From Verrucomicrobiota bacterium (GTDB lineage: Bacteria > Verrucomicrobiota > Verrucomicrobiia > Opitutales > Opitutaceae), in contig JAEWKR010000123.1 in assembly GCA_023457715.1 (NCBI GenBank), forward strand, positions 1-7,754: DNA of 7,754 nt. Direction: 5' to 3'. The notes under the pieces are model-generated. The model saw only the letters and a program-made list of their open reading frames with translations. It had not been told where the DNA came from and did no database searches. This document shows positions 1-5,145 of the stretch, piece after piece (positions within the stretch are counted from its first letter, which is position 1; the number at the start of each line of letters is the position of its first letter). Position numbers and translations under genes: made by a program.

Positions 1-34
<34 letters not shown>

Positions 35-42
35 CGATGGGC

Positions 43-79
43 GGCTACCAGAATGTAGCGAAGAGCGCCAGCGATTCGA
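43..79 (+). repeat. Block B: 37-bp dispersed hairpin repeat, left copy
   Basis: This block matches 7388-7424 at 35 of 37 positions, with 29 consecutive identical bases (51-79 against 7396-7424). GCTAC (44-48) and GTAGC (55-59) pair to form a 5-bp hairpin with a 6-nt loop. The only two differences between the copies (49-50, CA against TC) lie in that loop. This resembles REP-type palindromic elements. No function is known to me. Confidence 0.8.
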
Positions 80-91
80 CGGCTGACACCG

Positions 92-122
92 ATCTCAAAT
101 CTCAAATTTCAGATCTCAAATC
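92..122 (+). repeat. ATCTCAA heptamer array, 4 units
   Basis: Tandem 7-nt units lie at 92-98, 99-105, 106-112 (degenerate, ATTTCAG) and 113-119, followed by ATC. The same array with three perfect units lies at 7438-7461, after the same hairpin block. The period equals that of the GAACATC arrays, but the sequence is unrelated. Confidence 0.85.
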
Positions 123-131
123 CCGGAATGG

Positions 132-221
132 GCCTCCGTGTCCTCCTTGTCCGCCGTAGGCTCGGCGAAGGTGGCTGGGTCGGAGCTCTGTGCTCTCTGT
201 GGCTACTTCGGAATCCAGGTT
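132..221 (+). repeat. Block D with an inserted hairpin, left copy
   Basis: The block starts with GCCTCCGTGTCCTC and ends in a 42-nt segment (180-221). That segment matches 7669-7710 with one mismatch (C209 against T7698). The 147-179 stretch is absent from the right-hand copy. It contains CCGCC (151-155), which can pair with GGTGG (170-174, allowing one G-U), so a small hairpin element seems to have been inserted in this copy or lost from the other. Confidence 0.75.
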
Positions 222-281
222 CGATGTTCGATGTTCAGCGTTCGATGTTCGATGTTCGAAGTTCGATGTTCGACGTTCGAA
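219..281 (-). repeat. GAACATC-family array in reverse orientation, 9 heptamers
   Basis: Exactly 63 nt divide into nine heptamers of GTTCGAT type. Units 3, 6, 8 and 9 are degenerate (GTTCAGC, GTTCGAA, GTTCGAC, GTTCGAA). On the minus strand it reads as GAACATC-type units beginning 7 nt after the stop codon of the MBL hydrolase gene (289-291). It is complementary to the array at 3-34, so single-stranded DNA or a through-transcript could pair across about 185 nt. Confidence 0.9.
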
Positions 282-288
282 CCCCTGC

Positions 289-1326
289 TCAGGCCCCGAC
301 CCAGGGTTCGATCACATATTCGAAGCCGTTATCGTCCTTCCGCACGTGCCCCAGCGCGGGGAACGGCAGGTGGGCACCGGCAATCCGCAGGCGCTCGCGG
401 GCCGCCCGCTCGAGCAGGGAGCGGCGGGTCTGCTCCGCGACCTTCGGCTGCACGTCGAACAGGAACGCCCATTCAGGATGATCGAACGAGAACGCGTGGT
501 GATGCGCCGCGTCCGCCACATGCAGGATCCGGTCCGCGCCCGTGCCGAGGAGGACACCCACGTGCCCGGGCGTGTGTCCGGGGGCATCCACGATCTCGAT
601 CCCCTTGAGCGGCTTGTCGCCGCCGGCCACAAACTCCCAGCGGTCCTTGAGTGCGGCCAGGTAGGCGTGCGCGCCCTCGAGGGACTGCTTGATCGCCTCC
701 GCCGGCAGCTTGATCGCGGAGAAATCCGGGTTGGGCTGGGAAAAGAATTCGTGCTCCCGGCGCGAAATCAGGATCTTCGCGTTCGGAAAGGCCGGCTTCC
801 GATTCGCGTCCAGCAAGCCGCCGAAATGATCGCCGTGCAGGTGCGTGAGCACGACGACATTGATCTGCTCCGGCTTGACCCCGACCGCGGCCAGGCTCTC
901 GGTCAGCTTCCCGCCGGCGGGCCCGAACAGGTTGCCTGCGCCCGCGTCAATCAGCACGAGCTGATCCTCGCAGCGGACCAGCGTCACGGTGATGGACAGC
1001 CGCACCGTGTCTTCCGGCAGGAACGCGGCGTGAAGGCTCTGCTTCATCTGCTCGGGGCTGGCGCCGGCCCACCAGCTCATCTGGTCAATCGGACCGGCGA
1101 TCTCCCCGTCGAGGAGGGCAACGGCTTCGAGATCGCCGATCTTGAACCGGTAAAACGGAGCCTGGGGGCCGGTCAGGGCGGGAGCACGGGCGGCCCCGGC
1201 CGTGGACGCCGGCGTGGAGGAGGAGGCGGCCCGCGCCAGGGGCGCAAGGGCAAGGGAGGCGCCGCCGAGCGCAAGATAACGCAGCGCGTCCCGGCGGTTG
1301 ATCTGAAACGTGGGTTGGCGATTCAT
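289..1326 (-). CDS. Tat-exported MBL-fold hydrolase, MPH/OPHC2-like
   Basis: This gene encodes a 345-residue metallo-beta-lactamase-fold hydrolase. The N-terminus carries a twin-arginine signal (RR at 11-12, hydrophobic run about 18-30, likely cleavage after ARA near residue 33), so it probably acts in the periplasm. The metal ligands are complete: HLHGDH at 162-167, H251 in GHTPGH, D272 in HVADAAHH and H319 in AHLPFP. The spacings H251-D272 (21) and D272-H319 (47) equal those of methyl parathion hydrolase as I recall them, and the late AHLPFPALGHV motif fits the OPHC2/MPH-like class. Substrates in that class include esters, lactones and organophosphates; the natural one here is unknown. The frame stays open upstream to 1998, but the ATG at 1326 puts the Tat signal at the N-terminus. 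There is no Shine-Dalgarno; a pyrimidine tract precedes the ATG. A terminator separates it from GH43, so it should be transcribed independently. Confidence 0.92.
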   Translation of the reverse strand: MNRQPTFQINRRDALRYLALGGASLALAPLARAASSSTPASTAGAARAPALTGPQAPFYRFKIGDLEAVALLDGEIAGPIDQMSWWAGASPEQMKQSLHAAFLPEDTVRLSITVTLVRCEDQLVLIDAGAGNLFGPAGGKLTESLAAVGVKPEQINVVVLTHLHGDHFGGLLDANRKPAFPNAKILISRREHEFFSQPNPDFSAIKLPAEAIKQSLEGAHAYLAALKDRWEFVAGGDKPLKGIEIVDAPGHTPGHVGVLLGTGADRILHVADAAHHHAFSFDHPEWAFLFDVQPKVAEQTRRSLLERAARERLRIAGAHLPFPALGHVRKDDNGFEYVIEPWVGA

Positions 1327-1458
1327 GCAGCGAGGAGGAAAACCGCATTGTCGCTGCCCGCAAGTGGCTGACAGAGAAGCCCGCTGCGCCAATGCCTGTG
1401 GTTCACGCGGCCCAGGCTCAAGCCGCGGGTCTTCACCGCGACGCCCCCATGCGGACAC
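1327..1458. other. Leader of the MBL hydrolase gene, no clear promoter
   Basis: With the adjoining terminator, this region fills the 182 nt between the GH43 stop and the MBL start. Because the terminator lies at its distal end, the MBL promoter should be here on the minus strand. I found no convincing -35/-10 pair. It contains none of the heptamer repeats found at other gene borders. Confidence 0.4.
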
Positions 1459-1484
1459 AAAAAAGCCGCGGGTAATCGCGGCTT
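1459..1484 (-). terminator. Rho-independent terminator after GH43
   Basis: A perfect 8-bp inverted repeat (1463-1470 AAGCCGCG with 1477-1484 CGCGGCTT) has a 6-nt loop. On the minus strand it is followed by a run of six T (A at 1459-1464 on the plus strand). It lies about 25 nt beyond the GH43 stop codon, the right place to end the GH3-GH43 transcript. Confidence 0.92.
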
Positions 1485-1508
1485 CGAATGCTGGCTGGTT
1501 ATCCGGGG

Positions 1509-2474
1509 TCAGCTGATCGGCTTCACCTCGGCAATGGTGCCGTCGGCGGCGTAGACCACTTCCTTCACCTTGACGCAACGCAGGTGGTTCACGCCCTTCG
1601 AGAGCGACGCGTCGTGATGGAAGAGATAGCTCTTGCCCTGGAAGTCCACAAACGAGTGATGCGTCGTCCAGCCGATCACCGGCTCGAGGAAGCGTCCGCG
1701 GTAGGTGAACGGTCCGGTCGGGCTGGTCCCGGTGGCATACACGAGGTAGTGGGTGTTGCCGGTGGAATACGAAAAATAGTACAGGCCGTTGCGCTTGTGC
1801 AGCCACGGTCCCTCGAAATACCGGCGGTCGTGATCGCCCGCCTTCAGCGGCTCGCCCTTCTCGTCCAGGATGACGATCTCGGAGACCTTGCCCTTGAACG
1901 ACCGCATGTCGTCGCTGAGTTCGGCGATGCGGGGGCCGATGGCCGGCTCGTGATCGGCGGGCTCGACACCATTGGGGTTCCAGTTGCCCGTGCGCCATTT
2001 CTGGAGCTGGCCGCCCCAGATGCCGCCAAAGGTCAGGTACGCGCGGCCGTCGTCGTCGACGAAACAGCAGGGATCGATGCTATACGTGCCGGCGATCGGC
2101 TCTGGATCCGGGCGAAACGGACCGTGCGGCGTGTCGCCGATGGCGACGCCGATGCGAAAGACGCCTTCCTTGTCGCGGGCGGGGAAATAAAAGTAGTACT
2201 TGCCGTTCTTGTAGGCGGCGTCCGGCGCCCAGAGCTGTTTGCTCGCCCACGGCACATCCGAGAGCTGGAAGGCCACGCCGTGGTCCTTCACCGGGCCGCC
2301 GACCTTGTCCATCGAGAAGACATGATAATCCGTCATGTCGTACTGGTCGCCGTTGTCGTTGTCCGGAATGCCCGAGTCGCGATCGTGCGACGGATAAAGA
2401 TACACGCGGCCGTCGAAGACATGAGCCGACGGGTCGGCGGTATACAGATGAGTGATGAGAGGGGCGTCGGACAT
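1509..2474 (-). CDS. Glycoside hydrolase family 43 (arabinofuranosidase/xylosidase-like)
   Basis: This 321-residue single-domain protein has a GH43 five-bladed propeller pattern. Family landmarks are visible in order: the catalytic base D14 in TADPSAHVFDG, WAPDA at 82-86, the pKa-modulating D134 in YSIDPCCF, and the proton donor E221 in YFEGPWLH. A late GWTTHHSFVDF segment (268-278) supplies the His typical of the active site. The family removes arabinose or xylose from arabinoxylan, arabinan or xylo-oligosaccharides by inversion; which one cannot be decided here, though the overall sequence recalls Xsa43E-type arabinofuranosidases. There is no signal peptide or carbohydrate-binding module, so it is probably cytoplasmic and acts on imported oligosaccharides. 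I chose the ATG at 2474; the frame runs on to 2558, but the extra 28 residues look non-coding. It lies 102 nt downstream of GH3 on the same strand and ends before a strong terminator. Confidence 0.94.
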   Translation of the reverse strand: MSDAPLITHLYTADPSAHVFDGRVYLYPSHDRDSGIPDNDNGDQYDMTDYHVFSMDKVGGPVKDHGVAFQLSDVPWASKQLWAPDAAYKNGKYYFYFPARDKEGVFRIGVAIGDTPHGPFRPDPEPIAGTYSIDPCCFVDDDGRAYLTFGGIWGGQLQKWRTGNWNPNGVEPADHEPAIGPRIAELSDDMRSFKGKVSEIVILDEKGEPLKAGDHDRRYFEGPWLHKRNGLYYFSYSTGNTHYLVYATGTSPTGPFTYRGRFLEPVIGWTTHHSFVDFQGKSYLFHHDASLSKGVNHLRCVKVKEVVYAADGTIAEVKPIS

Positions 2475-2541
2475 GGTAATAGTTTCCAGAACGCACCCGC
2501 CGTGAGGCCAGAGCGCCGTGGGTCTTTCATTAGCACAGCAC

Positions 2542-2563
2542 CCCCGGGCACCTGGCACCGGGG
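2542..2563 (-). other. GC-rich intercistronic hairpin between GH3 and GH43
   Basis: CCCCGG (2542-2547) and CCGGGG (2558-2563) form a 6-bp perfect stem with a 10-nt loop. It starts about 13 nt past the GH3 stop, within the 102-nt gap before GH43. No T-run follows on either strand, so it does not look like an intrinsic terminator. It could stabilise or attenuate the GH3-GH43 transcript, or be chance in GC-rich DNA. Confidence 0.35.
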
Positions 2564-2576
2564 AGCCGGCCGCAGC

Positions 2577-4766
2577 TCAGCCGGTGATTCGGATCCTGGC
2601 GCGGAGGGGGTTCTTGTCTTCGGCGTGGTCCGCCACCAGCAGTTCGTAAGTCGTGGGTTCCACCGTCCACCCGCGGCCGGGAGCGTAATACGCGAGGGAG
2701 GAGACCGGCAGGGTCAGCGTCACGGCGCGTGACTCGCCGGCGGCAAGGGTCACCCGGGCGAACGCCTTCAACTCCCGCGGTGCCCGCTCCACCCGCGACT
2801 CGGGCGCGGCGACATAAAGCTGCACGACGTGGTCGCCTTCGCGCCCACCCTGATTGGTGACATCCAGCGTCACCTCGACCGTGTCCGCGGCGGTCAGCGT
2901 GTCCCGGTTGAGCCGGAGATTTGCCCAGGCAAACGACGTGTAACTCAGGCCATAGCCGAACGGGAAAGCCGCGCTGGCACCGTCGCGCGCCAGTTTCCGG
3001 TACCCGTGCCACAGGTCGTACGTGATCTGCGTCGCTTCGCGGTCGAAGTGTGGCAGGTCCTCGGCGCGTCGCGGGAACGTGCAGGGCAGACGACCGCCGG
3101 GATTGGTCCGACCGAGCAGCACGTCGGCAATCGCGTGTCCTCCCTCCATGCCGGGGTACCAGCAGGTCACGATCGCCGGCACCTCATGGCGCCAGGCTTC
3201 GGTGATCACGGCGCTGCCCACCATCATCACGACGACGGTGCGCGGGTTCGCCGCCACCACCGCGGCAATCAGCGCCTCGTCCCGCGGGTGCAGGGTGAGC
3301 CGGTCGCGATCCCCACCCGGCGAGAAGCTCCCCTCCTTCTGCCCGTGGCCCGGCAGGATGGCCCGGGCCATCGCCTCCTCTGCCGGCTGCGGAGGCGGAA
3401 AGGTGGGGGCGAACATTGGAATCATGTCCGGCGGAATGAACTCGCCCTCGTCCTGGTGCGTGTAACCCACGACGACCACCGCGACCTCCGCGGCGCGCGC
3501 AATCTCCGCGGCCCGCTGGACATCGCCGGCGTCGTCGAACGCGACCCGCGTCTCGCCCAAGGCGGCGCGGAGTCCCTCGAGCGGCGTCACGACGTGCGCC
3601 GGATGGGTCATGCTGGAACCGCCGTCGCCCGTGTTCGGCACGCCGGCGAGACGGCCAATCAGGGCGATCTTCCGGTCCGGTGCCAGCGGGAGCAGTGCCT
3701 CCTGGTTTTTCAGCAGCACGATGCTTTTCGCCGCCGCTTCGCGCGCGAGTTCGCGGTGCGCGGCGCTTCCCACCACCGCCGTCGCGTACTGTGCGGGATC
3801 ACGACCCTGCCCGAACCGGACGAGCTGACGAAGGATGCGCAGCGCCGCGTCGTCGATGCGGGCCAGGGGGACCTCTCCGCGCTCGACCAGCCCGGGCAGC
3901 TCCCGGTGGAACCGCATGCTGAAGGGCATCTCGATGTCCTGGCCGGCCAGCACCGCGGTCTTGGCGTCCCGGAGACCGAAGATGAAATCGGTGATGACGA
4001 ACCCCTGAAAGCCCCATTGCTCTTTCAGGATGTCGGTGAGCAGCGGCTGGTTCTGGCCGCACCACTCGCCGTTCACGCTGTTGTAAGCGCTCATGACCGA
4101 GGCGACGCCCGCCTCCACCACGGCCCTGAAGTGCGGCAGATACACCTCGTGCAGCGCCCGTTCATCGATGGTTGCGTCGATCTTGAACCGGGCGTTTTCC
4201 ATCGAGTTCAGCGCGTAGTGCTTCACGCAGGCGAGGGTGTGCTTCTGCACCCCGCGGGTCAGGGCGGACCCGAGCGCGCCCAGCACGACGGGATCCTCGC
4301 CGTAGGTCTCCTGGGCGCGTCCCCAGGCGGGATGGCGCAGCAGGTTGATGCACACCCCGCCGAAGAAATTGCCGCCCAGTGCGCGGAGCTCGCGGCCGAT
4401 GACTTCGCCGATGCGCTCTTCCAGGTCGACGTCGAACGACGCGCCGCGGGCCATGGACACCGGAAACGTCGTCGCCCCCCGCATGATGATACCGCGGGGC
4501 CCATCCACGAAACGGATGCCTGGCAGCCCGAGCCGGGGGACCGCCCCGGCGACCCAGGGCCGGCTGGCGTAGCCGCCCGGCGCCATCATCTCCGTCAGCC
4601 CCGGCCAGAACGGCGTGTCGCCATCCATCAGGCTCAGCTTTTCCTCGAGCGTGAGTTCGCTCAGCAACAGCCGCGCGCGGGAATCGATCTCGGCGTCGGA
4701 GAACGACTCGGCGGTTTCGAGCGCGCCGAACGCGGCGCGCGAGGGAGGAGACGACATCGTGCTCAT
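2577..4766 (-). CDS. Glycoside hydrolase family 3 beta-glycosidase
   Basis: This 729-residue enzyme has the usual three-domain GH3 layout. The N-terminal barrel (about 36-320) holds GIRFVDGPRG (83-92), KHYALNS (182-188) and the nucleophile D260 in GFVITDF. The alpha/beta C-terminal domain starts near SIVLLKN (348-354). A fibronectin-III-like domain covers about 628-712. The acid/base is probably one of E439, E441 or E478; residues 440-490 hold a Pro-rich stretch before GGDRDRLTLHP that makes the assignment uncertain. Retaining GH3 enzymes release glucose, xylose or arabinose from the non-reducing ends of oligosaccharides. With no signal peptide it is probably cytoplasmic and works with the downstream GH43. 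I chose ATG 4766; 4829 would add 21 unconvincing residues and 4757 would remove three. No Shine-Dalgarno is seen; CCCCTCCCC precedes the ATG. Confidence 0.95.
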   Translation of the reverse strand: MSTMSSPPSRAAFGALETAESFSDAEIDSRARLLLSELTLEEKLSLMDGDTPFWPGLTEMMAPGGYASRPWVAGAVPRLGLPGIRFVDGPRGIIMRGATTFPVSMARGASFDVDLEERIGEVIGRELRALGGNFFGGVCINLLRHPAWGRAQETYGEDPVVLGALGSALTRGVQKHTLACVKHYALNSMENARFKIDATIDERALHEVYLPHFRAVVEAGVASVMSAYNSVNGEWCGQNQPLLTDILKEQWGFQGFVITDFIFGLRDAKTAVLAGQDIEMPFSMRFHRELPGLVERGEVPLARIDDAALRILRQLVRFGQGRDPAQYATAVVGSAAHRELAREAAAKSIVLLKNQEALLPLAPDRKIALIGRLAGVPNTGDGGSSMTHPAHVVTPLEGLRAALGETRVAFDDAGDVQRAAEIARAAEVAVVVVGYTHQDEGEFIPPDMIPMFAPTFPPPQPAEEAMARAILPGHGQKEGSFSPGGDRDRLTLHPRDEALIAAVVAANPRTVVVMMVGSAVITEAWRHEVPAIVTCWYPGMEGGHAIADVLLGRTNPGGRLPCTFPRRAEDLPHFDREATQITYDLWHGYRKLARDGASAAFPFGYGLSYTSFAWANLRLNRDTLTAADTVEVTLDVTNQGGREGDHVVQLYVAAPESRVERAPRELKAFARVTLAAGESRAVTLTLPVSSLAYYAPGRGWTVEPTTYELLVADHAEDKNPLRARIRITG

Positions 4767-4848
4767 GGGGAGGGGACGGCAAACCTGCGCGTGACGCCCA
4801 GCGCCCGCAACCGCGGCTCGTGCGCTCACGGTAGACCGGGGCGGCGTG

Positions 4849-4935
4849 AGTTTCTAGTTTCTGGTTTCTAGTTTCTAGTCCCTAGTTTCCAGTTTCTAGT
4901 TTCTCGTTCGTTTCCGGTTTTCTGGTCCCTGGTTC
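4849..4935 (-). repeat. AGAAACT-family heptamer array upstream of GH3
   Basis: Eight heptamers of AGTTTCT type fill 4849-4904 exactly, with single-base variants. Units containing indels (11, 8, 7 and 5 nt) then run to 4935. On the minus strand it reads AGAAACT, in the direction of GH3 transcription, ending 82 nt before the GH3 ATG. It is the inverted partner of 5001-5077. Confidence 0.88.
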
Positions 4936-5000
4936 AAGTTCGCGGTTATGCGCACGGCGCGTGTGTTTCCGATTGGGAATTCAAAACTCGCGATCAACCC
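4936..5000. other. Unique spacer between inverted heptamer arrays
   Basis: These 65 nt are free of heptamers and locally more AT-rich (TTGGGAATTCAAAACTCG at 4973-4990). As the centre of a divergent intergenic region they may hold one or both promoters. A TAGAAT box at 5006-5011 has TTCAAA 20 nt upstream, a spacing longer than optimal, so I do not call a promoter. Confidence 0.3.
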
Positions 5001-5077
5001 GAAACTAGAATGCCGAAACCAGAAACCAGGAACCAGAAACTAGAAACTAGAAACGAGAAACCAGAAACGACAAACCG
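5001..5077 (+). repeat. GAAACTA/GAAACCA heptamer array upstream of propeller gene
   Basis: Seventy-seven nt divide without indels into eleven heptamers, mostly GAAACTA, GAAACCA or GAAACGA. Degenerate units are GAATGCC (5008-5014), GGAACCA (5029-5035) and CAAACCG (5071-5077). It is oriented with the downstream plus-strand gene and ends 68 nt before its ATG. With 4849-4935 it forms a long imperfect inverted repeat that could extrude as a cruciform or fold in RNA. Confidence 0.88.
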
Positions 5078-5136
5078 GGACGTCCCGCCCTACGCACCCA
5101 TGCGTATTGATGCTCCGGCGCCGAATGCATTACGCT

Positions 5137-5141
5137 GGAGG
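5137..5141 (+). promoter_or_regulatory. Shine-Dalgarno GGAGG that fixes the 5146 start
   Basis: GGAGG lies 4 nt before the ATG at 5146. The frame has an earlier ATG at 5107, but only the 5146 ATG has this site, and it places a signal peptide directly at the N-terminus. The spacing is shorter than usual. None of the three minus-strand genes has a comparable site. Confidence 0.7.
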
Positions 5142-5145
5142 TCCC

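Noticed and set aside
190..1371. 393-residue plus-strand open frame beginning in the heptamer array
   Set aside because: It starts with translated repeats (FDVRCS-type heptapeptides) and then runs antisense to the MBL hydrolase, whose catalytic motifs are complete. It is a GC-rich shadow.
1327..1998. Upstream extension of the MBL hydrolase frame to a 569-residue protein
   Set aside because: The extra part is antisense-free low-complexity Arg-rich translation out of frame with GH43, crosses a strong terminator, and would bury the Tat signal.
1488..2732. 414-residue plus-strand open frame antisense to GH43
   Set aside because: The minus strand carries every GH43 catalytic landmark. This frame shows no motif and crosses the GH3-GH43 gap.
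2829..4871. 680-residue plus-strand open frame antisense to GH3
   Set aside because: It overlaps the GH3 gene fully, has His/Arg-rich composition with no recognisable domain, and ends in the heptamer array. Long antisense frames are expected in high-GC coding DNA.
4980..5011. Sigma-70-like promoter TTCAAA ... TAGAAT on the plus strand
   Set aside because: The spacer is 20 nt and the -10 box falls in a heptamer variant. A chance match is likely, so it is noted only in the spacer entry.
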